Shown here: positions 14,703 to 25,234 of the stretch, in pieces
Position numbering within the stretch: position 1 is the first letter of the stretch
How the letters are laid out: each line of letters begins with the position of its first letter
Origin: Artemisia argyi
Lineage: Eukaryota > Streptophyta > Magnoliopsida > Asterales > Asteraceae
Length of the DNA stretch: 64,000 nt
Direction: 5' to 3'
Assembly: GCA_030686995.1 (NCBI GenBank)
Contig: CM060698.1
Location: forward strand, 142,371,106-142,435,105
The notes under the pieces: model-generated
The model's database searches: none
Told to the model about the DNA's origin: nothing
What the model saw: only the letters and a program-made list of their open reading frames with translations
Position numbers and translations under genes: made by a program

Positions 14703-15306
14703 ACTATAAGGGCCAACACCACCACACAAAGACTTCCGTTCACTTACGGCTCAAGTTCTTTTCCAGTGATGTCAAGAATCTGATTAATCTATCAAAATTG
14801 ATCAAAAGTACCCGCTGCAACGCGGCGGGCGCGAATACCTTGTTATTTTTATATAGTTTGATAAAACTATTGAAAAGTTAAAAAAAAAAGGTTGTCTTAA
14901 ATGGTGAGCCATATCTTCTTATCTATTCTGACACGATGCGTATTCATACATTTTGATATTTTTTTTGTCGGTGTATAGATAAGGATTTAAAATGTTTTAT
15001 TTCATCAAATTAAGAGCGACTAATGACTTATGATTTGTTTAATTGGTGTCGTATTGTTGATTATTGACATGTACGGATTCGTTAACAATTGATTATTTGT
15101 GTGCTAAATTTATTTATTACGGTTTCAACGGGGCTGATGTTGCTTGGTTTGACGAGGATCAAGTCGCCGCTTATTTTTAAGTACAATATCGTAACAGAAC
15201 ATACAAACAAGAAATTAATTTTTCGAAGGCTAATGATTTGGGCACTTTAATTTTTTATTTGCACATTTTAATCTGTGCAATCAACAGTTGTATATTTATT
15301 ACTGTA

Positions 15307-18049
15307 CTAGGTTATTAACCCGTGAAATTCACGGGATTAAATTGAAAACCGTGAAATAATAGTTTTGAATTTATTATGAAAAAAAATATGTTTATATTAG
15401 CGATCGATTTGTGATATTATGTGAATAAATGATATGTTAGATGTATGAATAGATAATAGTCATGTTACATAAGAATAAAATAAAGTTTAAAAACAATACA
15501 AAAGGCATAAAATATTTTTTGGTATGTACTTTTGACAACATTTTCCATAGAAAAAGAGCAAATATATGCAGTAAACGTCAAACACTTGGGTAGTGTATGT
15601 TCATTCCGTAAACACCTAAAAATAAAATAATAAAATCAAAAGTCAAGCATTTGATATATGTTGCGCAATACATTTCAGACATAAATTACAATAATGTTAT
15701 TGATGGTCCAATATCAAACACGAATACATCACTTGATATATATCAATAACTTGATGTATGTTCAATGGCTTGTTAAGAAATCACATTTCCCACAACAGGT
15801 CGAGAAGTGGTGGAGCCTTGGCTAGTCCATGACCATTAGTATTATGCAAAGACATTTCTACATGTATATAACCAATGATATGAGAATTCATTAAACATAG
15901 TACATATTTTTTTTCTTAGCAAATAAGCAATCAATTATGTTCCTAAACATAATTAGTTAAAAAAAAATTCCTAAACAAAACATGTTTACCCATGTTTTTG
16001 TATTTTTTTCTTAGCAAACAAGCAATCAAACTCCATAAGCATTTACACAAAATAATTTTTAAACATAATTATATTAATATGTTAAAACAAAAATTAATAT
16101 AATTACCACTTTAATACAATTTAAAAGCATACCAATCATTTATCAAGTTACTTACATCGGCCACGACCTATTTCTTTTCATAATATTGTAACCGTAGATT
16201 TCGCTTGATAAATTTTCCCTCTAACAAATATTTGACTTCATCTTTGTAAGTCATAAAACTCATGCACAGACAACCCTTGTGAATTTGATAATTTGCATCG
16301 TTAGTATGTCATTTTCTTGTATGATAAGAATATTCATTTATTTAGGATCTCTTCACCATCAAGACGTAAAGCATATAGGATAGCAAGTCATTTAAAAGTT
16401 CCTAAGCAAACACGCTATCGAAAAAACACCCACCGGAAGTCATTTAAATTACGTATATAGGATAGCAAGTCATTTAAATTATGAAGGATCTAAGACTCAT
16501 AAACATGAAACATAAACACTTTACACAATGAGGTCATATGTGATTGTCATTTGCTAGTGATATTACCACTACTTTTTTGATCACTTTTGTAAGCCACTTA
16601 TTCAACACATAATTTACGCTCAGCATCAAACGCCAAAAAAATTCATCATTGACCTATTACCAAATCACACAGTTGACAAAACTACTGTAAGGCTAGAAAA
16701 AAAACTATAAACATGATAACAGGTACTAAGCAAAGGATGCAATAAAAAACTAATGAAATTTGGCCGATAATATTATATGATTACCTCTAGAATAATCCCT
16801 CTAACTATTGAATCAACAGCTTCTTAAAAGTATTGTGTATGTTTATTACCTTAAAGAGATCGACAACCAGCTTATACCATGTGGCCAAGAAAAACCAAAA
16901 TAGCTTAACTAAAAGTTTGGACCAAAGAAACATGATATATAAAGTATGTTAATTTAATCCCTTGTCCGTCATTGCCAAATGACACCCTTTTACTTTCTTC
17001 TCTAAAATAGCCACAAACAAAAACAATCACGTCAGCTATTCAGAGAAACAGAATCGACTTTTGTAGGAAATAGTCAAATAGAATGACTGATTACTACATT
17101 ACTTAAATTTGTGTTTACTGATAATATAACATCTATGTTTAAAGTTGAAACTGAAAACTTATGATCGTAGCTCAAACATGTTATAATATAAAGTAAATTA
17201 AAGTAAAGTAATTCCAAATACCGTCTTCCACGGGTTATGGGTCCCAATACCGTCTTCCATGGTATATGGGGGAAGTTAAGATGTAGACAGTCTTACCTTT
17301 ACCTAATGTAGAGAGGCGGCTTCTAGTTCTACTTGAAGTAGAAAATGACCTCCAGCCTTTTTGTAGGGAGTGAGAAAGATGCAGTTATAATATTAATTTG
17401 TTAAACGTTAAATCAATCAAGGTATATTGAAATAAGTACCTAGCTGTTTTAATATTTATCTCAATGCTATTTACAAAATTAAGCATCATACTTGGGCATT
17501 ATTTATTCATCTTTAATTCTTTCAACTTGTAAGTTTTGTTTCTCTACATTCACTAAGAAAACCAATTATTCAACAAATTGAATTCATTAGATGGGTCAAT
17601 CCTTAGTTCCTTACCGTAAGATCAAACGAAATGTCCTTATTATTATCAGACCTCACTCATATGCTATTATAGTAACCAATGACTTATTAAGGTATTTACC
17701 TCCATTGTAAAATCTTTTTCATTTTGAATAGAGCACTGCTAACTTTTTAAATCAAATCCCTGACGCATCACGGTTTTGGTACAGTGACAGCGCAAGTAAT
17801 AGGCACAACACTTCCATCACAGCTAAAAACCACTAATGATATTCTACGGGTGGTCAGCAGACATTAATTTTTAACAAAGGGAACAAAGGGATATTCTACG
17901 GGTGGTAGATGAGTGAAGTGGAAAGGAAAGGATCAAATGTAACAGAACTTTTTCACAAGCTAGACAACCAAAGTTGATTAATATTGGCCCTGTTACACAA
18001 ACAATTAAATAAATGTTAAATGAGGTTTCATACTAAGCTCCAAATCTAT
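15307..18049 (-). mobile_element. Candidate non-autonomous Helitron body, right limit unknown
   Basis: On the minus strand a 17-base palindrome (CCCGTGAATTTCACGGG, 15335-15319) is followed eight bases later by CTAG and then T, which fits the Helitron 3' end rule (hairpin, CTRR, insertion before T). The same end occurs at 36469. I cannot place the 5' TC end; the listed right boundary is only the start of the next recognised element. The enclosed DNA is AT-rich without gene-like ORFs; it includes short repeats at 16374-16480 (ATAGGATAGCAAGTCATTTAAA twice) and 17820-17910 (GATATTCTACGGGTGGT twice). Confidence 0.45.
17218..17375. repeat. Possible SINE-like dispersed repeat relic
   Basis: The stretch with CCGTCTTCCA twice, GGGGGAAGTTAAGATGTAGA and GTAGAGAGGCGGCTTCTAG resembles a repeat I have seen commonly in plant intergenic DNA. 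Family not identified with certainty and no target duplication found. Confidence 0.3.
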
Positions 18050-18051
18050 TA

Positions 18052-18305
18052 CTCCATCCGTCCCATTATAAGTGTCCAGTTTGACTTTTCTTAGTCTTTC
18101 TTATTTAACTTTAACCTTAAATAATTTTATTTGTGTTACATAATATTTGATGAAAATTATATCAATGAAAATACATTTAAAATCCAATTCATTCATATAT
18201 TTTGCATCAAGTATTATATAACACACATAAAAGTATTCAAGGTCAAAGTTGAACAAGTTAGACCGTAAAAAGTCAAACTGGACACTTATAATAGGACGGA
18301 GGTAG
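18052..18305. mobile_element. Stowaway-like MITE (254 bp)
   Basis: Left end CTCCATCCGTCCCATTATAA and right end, inverted, CTACCTCCGTCCTATTATAA; both continue into AGTGTCCAGTTTGACTTTT. A TA dinucleotide flanks each side (18050-18051 and 18306-18307). Termini of the CTCCxTCCGTCC type with TA duplication are diagnostic of Stowaway (Tc1/mariner) MITEs. The interior is AT-rich. Confidence 0.88.
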
Positions 18306-18477
18306 TAATAAACAGCTAATAAATACATGAAGAAATAAGGCTACACATACACAATTACCAATAGAAAATTTAAAAGCATTCATAATTCATTTATATGTTA
18401 AGCATGACACTGTGTTAGGAAATAACTCATACTCACAAGACAACTTGAAGACAAACATACATTTGAAAATTTTGTGT

Positions 18478-18560
18478 CTTGAAAAATCACATGTGATTTG
18501 TATGTTATGAATCACATGTGATTTGAAAATATCAAATCACATGTGATTTTTTCGGACGTA
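18478..18560. repeat. Cluster of AATCACATGTGATT palindromes, copy 1
   Basis: Three copies of the palindrome AATCACATGTGATT within about 70 bp. The following 130 bp (through TATAGAAGTGCCCC) resemble the DNA following the clusters at 21777 and 22520, so this is one of three diverged repeat units in the same orientation. Confidence 0.75.
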
Positions 18561-18680
18561 AATTTCAACACTTACAAAAAAATGTAAAAAAAAAAAGTTC
18601 CTCGAAAGTATATAGAAGTGCCCCTATATATATAGATGATTTAATTCTCGCCGTGATGACATGATTCTTTTCACGTAACT

Positions 18681-18935
18681 AGGTGTGAGCATCGGTCTAA
18701 GACCGGACCGGAACAACCAAGATCGAAACTGAAATAGCCTAAAAACCTAGACTGAGGACCGGACTGAATGTGTTCAGTTCGGTCCGGTCCAAGAACGCGA
18801 AATGGTCGGATTGTACGCCGGACCGAGACCGAAATAAGGAAAAAATCAAGACCGAGACAGGACCGCTATTCGGTTGGTTTTCTGTTGGTCCTCTCGGTCT
18901 TGTTCGGTTTTGGGTTTGCGATACTTAGACTACGC
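18681..18935. repeat. GGTCCGG/GGTTCGG-rich repeat related to the MITE at 24170
   Basis: It opens TAGGTGTGAGCATCGGTC, close to the 24170 element's TAGGGCTGAGCATCGGG, and has the same Asteraceae-type run of GACCGGACCG and GGTTCGG words, but the right terminus is not recognisable. Probably a degraded relative; reading frames through it are repeat artefacts. Confidence 0.5.
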
Positions 18936-19004
18936 TTAACGAATAATGGTTTGTGAGATATTTAATTAAAAAAAATGTGATTTTTTTTTCTTTTTTTTTT
19001 TTTG

Positions 19005-19300
19005 AACGGTTACTTTCTTTAAGGGAAATCCATGTCCAATTGAAACCCGATGGGGGGAAAACCTTCAACTTAAGCCGCCCGAAGGCACGACACTTAATTT
19101 GAAGTAAACCCTGTCTTCTCCAGATTCGAACCCTAGTGGGTTGAAACCTTCATTGAAGGACTTTGAAAGCCTGGTATCAACAGACCCTGTGATCAAAGAG
19201 GACTTCCCGGATGGTCACCCATCCGGTACTACTTTCATAGTGGCACACTTAACAAGTTAAGTGTTAACCACTAGACCACATGGTTGTTGATTTTTTTTTT
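19005..19300 (-). repeat. Dispersed repeat containing a tRNA A-box-like and 5S-rRNA-like module
   Basis: On the minus strand, an A-box-like TGTGGTCTAGTGGTTAAC (about 19284-19267) is followed by a stretch ending AAAGTAGTACCGGATGGGTGACC and CCGGGAAGTCCTC (19245-19195). The latter matches the internal promoter part of plant 5S rRNA (GAGAGTAGTAC, GATGGGTGACC, GGGAAGTCC). A B-box-like GGGTTCGAATC lies at about 19138-19128. Flanking T/A runs (18978-19001 and 19288-19308) are compatible with a retroposed unit. It is too short and diverged to be a functional 5S gene. Confidence 0.5.
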
Positions 19301-19477
19301 TTTTTTTTCTTTTTAATCTTAAAATGAATAGCCTAAGATTGTTTCATCGGATATTTAAAGTATATTCTTTTCCGATATGGATACAAATACGTGTGACCAT
19401 TTAAAAAAAAAATGTCACAAAAGGGACCTAATTTATAGGTTATGGTATCAAACTTGTTTTTGCAATAAAAGGTACTC

Positions 19478-19483
<6 letters not shown>

Positions 19484-19562
<79 letters not shown>
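19484..19562. repeat. (TA)n microsatellite
   Basis: About 79 bases of uninterrupted TA dinucleotide, flush against the left end of the 19.5-21.2 kb repeat unit. Confidence 0.95.
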
Positions 19563-19566
<4 letters not shown>

Positions 19567-20064
19567 TTGTATTTCATACAGTACTTTACAGTACCATTTT
19601 AGATCAATATAAGCCGTTAGATCACTTAATCAATGAATGAGATCACTTGTGTATTTAATGTAATTAATTAAAAGATCAAGCCATTATTTAAAAAAAGTAA
19701 AAAAGCTAAAAGAGTAATGTGGGTATTTGTATTATCCCTAAAAGAATGGGCAGATCTATATTCTCCCACAAATCGGTAAACCGCTTCCCCCAAAACCTAC
19801 GCCTCTTTCTCTTCTGATCAATTTTTCGGCTGGGCACCTAAAAAAACATCACCGTCTGGTACAACCATCAATTTATAATTTAAATACACATGTTTATCAA
19901 ACGATGATAGCATGTATTCCACAAATCTCAATGCCGGACTAATACAAAATGTTGGTAAAAGTCAAATTTTTGTATTTGAAGATTTAATGATATGTCAATA
20001 AGTGGTTTTAATGATATGTCTTTGAAGATTTAATGACATGTTCAAAAAAAAGTAAGTAGTTTTA

Positions 20065-20069
<5 letters not shown>

Positions 20070-20130
<61 letters not shown>
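20070..20130. repeat. (TTA)n microsatellite
   Basis: About 60 bases of TTA/TAT trinucleotide repeat. A Leu-only reading frame across it is an artefact. Confidence 0.95.
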
Positions 20131-20131
<1 letters not shown>

Positions 20132-20319
20132 TATTTTTTCTTTTTTTAGATGTAATTTTGTATTGATTTTAATGCTACGTTTTTTTTTTTATATTTATAT
20201 ATATATTTTTTTGAATTCGGTTTTATTGGATCGAGCAGGTGTGGGCGGGGCCATGTTTGGATCTTAGTGGAGGTTTTGGGTCGATGCCGTCGTTTGTATT
20301 ATATATAGCTTATAAAGGT

Positions 20320-20660
20320 GCATACATGTTTTGGCACTTAAGAGCATGTAGTTGATTATTTTATGGTTGGTATAAATTGATTTCATGTAATTTGTAAGTG
20401 TGCATATATGTTAATATAAAATTTGTGAAAGGGTGCATATATGTTTTGAAGCTGAAATAAAATAATTAAAGATGCATGCATATATGTTTTGAATTATAAA
20501 TATGTGTTTGTCAGGTATTGAACATGTTTGATAAAGATGGAGACCATGACCAATATAAAGAGTGCACTTGTGTTTTGGAAGGGTATTCATATGTTTTAAT
20601 GAATTGGATGAGAAAGTGAAGCGTGCACATATGTTTTTTGAATAGTGCACACATGTTTTT
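20320..20660. repeat. Degenerate array of GTGCAYATATGTTTTGAA words
   Basis: About nine imperfect copies of GTGCATATATGTTTTGAA at irregular intervals of roughly 30-60 bp (for example 20316, 20401, 20432, 20471, 20622, 20645). The intervening DNA is not obviously repeated. Confidence 0.6.
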
Positions 20661-20982
20661 GAATAACACGCACATTTATATTTAACAAGATACATAATGT
20701 ATTTCGATTGTATTTCATTTGATATCAAATTTTATGTACACTATTTATGTTTTTGGTTTCTAATAAATTTAGAGGTTACATGTATATGTTTATATTTTTG
20801 GTCATAAATTTCAAAGATTAAAGACTATATACTAAGAAACATATGTGCAATCATCATTTTAAACAAAATAAGTTTTATGTTTAAACAATATACGCAAGAA
20901 ACATACGTAAATTTCCAATATTTTAAAAAAAAACAAACAAACACATATGCACCTTATTTTTCTGAAAACATGTATATTTGAA

Positions 20983-21020
<38 letters not shown>

Positions 21021-21187
21021 GAGAATTAAGGAAATTAAAAAACGTTTTTTAATAAAAAAAATGTGAAAATGTATTTGATTATTATACCCTTTTGAATTAA
21101 AACAAAATATTTAATAACACTAAATTATTATTGGTCTAAATGGTACTATAAAGTACTGTATCTAATATTGGTACTGCATAGAACGCG

Positions 21188-21192
<5 letters not shown>

Positions 21193-21248
<56 letters not shown>
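21193..21248. repeat. (TA)n microsatellite
   Basis: About 56 bases of TA dinucleotide at the right end of the preceding unit. Confidence 0.95.
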
Positions 21249-21255
<7 letters not shown>

Positions 21256-23121
21256 GTGAATATAGTTAAATATTAAAAGATCATCCGTTAAGGTATAAAT
21301 TTCACGTCCTCCACCGCTGTCACCACCATCAATCACCCGTCGCAACCACCAACCCACCCACCTTTATCACTATCAACCACCACCGCCACATTAATCCCAC
21401 TAACCCACCAATACCACCTTTAGCCACTGACGCTACAACTAACCTCACCCACTATCACCAACCACCATTGCTACTAGCGACTTCACCTACCCACCACCAC
21501 CGACCACTGCTACCCCCACCCACCACCACCAAGCATCAAAACTAACCCCAACCCGTCCTCATGGTTTTTTACTCACTCGCCACCTGCCCGTCACCCGTCA
21601 ATGGGTACAATTTTCTACCCATGCCCAATGAGAAAAAAAATACACCATAGTGACGAGAATTTTTTTTCTTCTTTTAACGGGCTTTTCGGCATACTTTCGA
21701 CATTTTTATTTTGTTTTATGAGTATCAAATATTACACTATACAAAATCATATGTTATTTGTGATGTGAGTTTTGAAGTTCAAATCACATGTGATTTTTTC
21801 AAAATCAAATGTGATTTCACAAAATATCACATGTGATTTCACAAAATCACATGTGATGTGATTTATAAAATTACAAATCACATGTGATTTTTCTGAACAT
21901 AAATTTCGACATTAACAAAAAAAACTCGAAAAAAGTTTGTCGAACGTATATTGAAGTGTCACTCTAATGAAAGATGATTTTATGCTCAACATGATGGTGT
22001 AATTAGTTTTACTTAACAATTATGAGATATTTATTTTTAAGAAAAAAAGTATGTAAGTGGGTTTTTAATTTTGATTAAGAGATTAATTTCATATATCACC
22101 CTACTTTCATGATTAATTTCATACTCAAAGTGCAAGTATTGAATACATAATTTACAATGTTTTTAATACATATTTGGATATATATGAAATTTCCAACTAA
22201 AAGGAGTGGAGATATGAAATTGCACTTTGATTAAAAATGAGTGATTATGATTTTTTTTAACCAAACTCACCAATGAGGCGAGTTCAACAAAGAACATTTT
22301 TTTTTTTCTTAAAGAACAAATGAGTGAATCTTAGCCAATCATTTTTCATCAAATAAAAAAAAAATCAATTTTCACCTTTAAAAAAAACAATATACATTGC
22401 AAACGGCAAATTTTTAAGTTACGAAAAATATACCATCGTGACGAGAATTAAATTTCTTTAAATAGATACGCACTTCTGTGTACTTTCGACAATTTTTTTT
22501 TTTTTTTTTTTTTTCGTCCAGAAAAATCACACATGATTTGTAAAATCATTTGTAATTTGTTATTTTCTGATTTGTAAAATTTCTACCCACAAAATCAATT
22601 GTGATTCGTTATTTTTCTGATTTGGAAAATTACTTGTGATTTGTTGCTTTTCATAAGTCACACGTGATTTTTGAAGTAATAAATTACATGTGATTTTCGA
22701 ATCACATGTGATTTTTCTGAGCGGAAAGTTAAAAAAAAAAAAAAAAAAATCATCGAAAATAATAGAAATGCATATCTATTGAACGTTAATTTGATTCTTG
22801 TCTTGATTGTATAATTAATTTCGTTTATCGATTAACATTTTACGATATATTTTAATTAAAAAAAATGATGAAAATGGTGTTTTTTTTTCCTTCCTAAAAA
22901 GATGAATATCTGAAATTGTATGATTTGTTCATATAATACTTTTGCCATAAGCGAATTCCTAAATGACCACTAGACACGAAATATCAAACCTAGCAGTTGA
23001 CGAAGATAAATTAATGCTAAAAAGAACTTTTTTTAAGCATCTCCAACGCAAGCATCAAACACATCACCAAATTTGTTGTAAAGAGGGAATTGTTTTACAC
23101 CAACATAAGCTTCAAACATAA
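21249..23121. other. Repeat-rich intergenic DNA
   Basis: Contains a CCA/CAC-rich low-complexity stretch (21308-21550) and two clusters of TCACATGTGA words (21777-21895 and 22520-22715) with related downstream DNA. A block at 22966-23121 also occurs diverged at 31477-31622. No gene recognised. Confidence 0.6.
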
Positions 23122-23356
23122 TCATGAAGCAAAAAGTGTACCGCTTTTAGGGGTTATTTAATCCCTAAATCGTGATTATTTGATTAAATATTGACTTAAA
23201 TCGTTCTTTTTGTCATTTTACGTACTTGGGACGCGATTTCTGGAATATGAAGCATTTTATAGATTTTTGGACGTTTTTATGCGCAAGAATTAAGGAAACG
23301 AGAAAATCAATAATCCATGCTGGAAACAGTACCTAACGGCGTCAAGCTCTACAAGG

Positions 23357-23737
23357 TGACGCCGTCACTCATTGATAAAGAGATGGATAATTCAAGTTGT
23401 ACGTGACGGCCCAGAACACGTTTATACATGACGACGTCAGGATTTAACCTGACGACGTCAGATGATATAGAGTGACGACGTCAGGAAGAAGGCTTACACA
23501 AGAAGAAACCGTAGTGAAATCGTCACAAGATGATCGAGACAATACAACTTGCGCGCGGAGTAGCTGACACTGTTTTGGCCATAACTTTTGCATACGAACT
23601 CGAATTTGAGCGATTAAAAAAAGAAAGCGATCGGGACGAAAAAATCTTCGATTTGGTAAAAAAAATGGTCGTGACGCCGTCACTCCTTACGGGCTGACGC
23701 CGTCAAGATGGGCCGGGCAGAAAAGAGCCTATAAATA
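23357..23737 (+). promoter_or_regulatory. LTR promoter: TGACGNCGTCA palindrome array plus TATA box
   Basis: Six exact TGACGCCGTCA or TGACGACGTCA palindromes at 23357, 23429, 23450, 23473, 23672 and 23695, plus partial copies. They are followed by TATAAATA at 23730-23737. TGACG is the core bound by plant TGA-class bZIP factors; this arrangement upstream of TATA suggests an inducible U3 promoter. The right LTR has the same array with several C-to-T changes (TGACGACGTTA, TGATGCCGTCA). Binding is not demonstrated. Confidence 0.65.
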
Positions 23738-24169
23738 TAACATCATCACTTCACTTTTTGTAAGCCCTAAATCCTAAGGTTGATTACTGGGTTTAGGTAG
23801 GTGTTTTTCCAGCAACTTAGAAGGTTTCAATCACTCCATAAACATCATATATTGGTTTGTTAATTCTATTTTAATTATGTTTTTCATTATCATTGTTGTT
23901 TGCTCTTCTTTGATGATGTTTTGCTAATTCACCTTGTGTCTACTTATGATTGTGTGAAACTTGTATATAATTGATTAGATCTTATTGATTCCTTGTTGAT
24001 GTTTGTGTCTATCTTCATCAATTAGGGTGTGACACTTCGATAGGTCTAGTTGATTTAGCTTATAATTCTTGATTCCTCTTGTCTCTTGTTTGGTTGATTG
24101 AATTCGATGTTAGGCTTAAGAAAACTGGCAGACTTCCAATTGGTAACTTGCTTGAACGTCTTAAGAAAC

Positions 24170-24459
24170 TAGGGCTGAGCATCGGGTCGGAACCGACCCG
24201 ACCCGACCCGACCCGAAAAAACCGAGAACCGAAATTCATGAAAAACCGAAACTGAAACCGAACCGACGGGCCGTCGGTTCGGTTCGGTTTACGTCGGTTC
24301 GGTTCGGGTTTGTCGGTCTATGTGTATTTTGGCATGTTTTTGTCTGTTTTGGGCCGAACCGAACCGACCCGAAACCGAAACCATGTAAAACCGGAAACCG
24401 AAACCAAACCGACGGGCCGTCGGTCCGGTTCGGTTTTGAACCTTCGGTGCTCAGCCCTA
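24170..24459. mobile_element. hAT-like MITE (290 bp) inside the left LTR
   Basis: Inverted ends TAGGGCTGAGCA and TGCTCAGCCCTA are flanked by the 8-bp duplication TAAGAAAC (24162-24169 and 24460-24467). An 8-bp duplication is typical of hAT elements. The sister LTR has a single TAAGAAAC at the same point (about 30032-30039) and no insert. The interior is made of ACCGACCCG/GGTTCGG words with no real ORF. Confidence 0.92.
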
Positions 24460-25065
24460 TAAGAAACATGATCGGAGGTGTACTATAATTTTTGGTTGTA
24501 TTTAATGCATAAGTGAATTCTAATGATCCCATGTTAGGAGCTTTTAACGGCTCGACATAGGAGTGAAGTCGGATCTTAAAAAGTTAGGGAATATTGTACA
24601 CGGCCCTGCGAATGATATTAAGGAATACAACCTGTCAATTAAAATAAGGTGTGACACTTCAATAAGTAGAATTGGATAGCTAGCAAGAGTAATACATCAT
24701 AGGTAGACATGCTTCACTTACCTTGTAGAACCCTAGTTTATTTTCCTACACATTAGTTTAATTAGTAGCTTTTGGGTTAGTTGATTAGCAACTAATTCCG
24801 CCCCTTCTTTCAAAACCTGAGATTTTTACTTGCTTTTCATAAAATATAAAAATACAAAAAGAATCATCCTTCACCTTTATACCTAGTTAGATTAATTTCA
24901 ATCCTAACGACACTATTCCTGAGTTGAACGATCAATCCTTCGGTACTTGTAACTATACTATACTACAACGATCGTGTACACTGCCTGGTGGGGGTTGTAA
25001 GCTTCTTAAGATCCCTTGAGAGGTAAAACCTGTTGCGAGGGCGCAATTCCCACGTATCAAGTTTT

Positions 25066-25084
25066 TGGCGCCGCAGCCCGGAGA
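25066..25084 (+). other. Primer-binding site of the non-autonomous element
   Basis: TGGCGCCGCAGCCCGGAGA, six bases after the LTR. It closely resembles the TGGCGCCGYTGCCGGGGA site complementary to tRNA-Asp in Athila/Tat gypsy elements and at 47877 here. Confidence 0.75.
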
Positions 25085-25234
25085 ATAGTTATTGCTTAGG
25101 TTGGAATTTATTTTGATTAGGTTTACTCATTAGATTCCTTTTTAGTGAGATTTTTATTTTCTTTTTATTTGCTTTCTTGTAGTCTATCTTATTCTTTGTG
25201 CCCTTTATTTGTAAAACTATTTTCACTTGTCACT

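Larger units (their letters stand above)
9197..14842. other. 5.6 kb unresolved region bounded by outward-facing Helitron-like hairpin ends
   Basis: On the minus strand a GC-rich hairpin at 9226-9209 is followed by CTCG then T at 9197. On the plus strand a similar hairpin at 14811-14829 (CCCGCTGCAACGCGGCGGG) is followed by CTTG then T at 14839-14843. A hairpin about ten bases inside a CT-ending terminus resembles a Helitron 3' end, though canonical ends read CTRR. The interior has no long ORF. Minus-strand segments near 10020-10200, 11060-11230, 11395-11470 and 11580-11910 look exon-like but I recognise no protein. It could be one composite element, two Helitron relics, or an ordinary decayed gene. 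Confidence 0.35.
19563..21192. mobile_element. 1.6 kb unit with inverted ends, bounded by two (TA)n tracts
   Basis: Next to the left TA tract, the sequence has CATACAGTACTTTACAGTACC and TAGATCAATA. Next to the right tract, read inverted, are TATGCAGTACC, ATACAGTACTTTATAGTACC and TAGACCAATA. The ends are therefore imperfect inverted repeats, and both abut TA microsatellites. No transposase ORF. A TA-targeting DNA element is the simplest view; the class is undetermined. Confidence 0.5.
23122..25059 (+). repeat. 5' LTR of the non-autonomous element
   Basis: Matches 28992-30630 along its length apart from the MITE insertion and scattered substitutions. It ends CCCACGTATCA before the PBS. The expected TG start appears mutated to TC (compare TGATGAAGC in the right LTR). 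Confidence 0.9.

Noticed and set aside
19195..19290. A 5S rRNA gene
   Set aside because: Only the internal-promoter half resembles 5S, the 5' half is missing, and the module sits in a dispersed repeat; described as a 5S-derived module instead.
19377..19640. ORF with Tyr-Ile repeats
   Set aside because: It is the TA microsatellite in translation.
20067..20267. Poly-Leu ORF resembling a signal peptide
   Set aside because: Produced by the TTA microsatellite.
18478..22715. A CRISPR-like array from regularly repeated palindromes
   Set aside because: The host is a plant, repeats are only 14 bp, spacers are irregular and there are no associated genes.
24236..24532. 98-codon minus-strand ORF
   Set aside because: Lies across the GGTTCGG-rich hAT-like MITE; composition follows the simple repeat.
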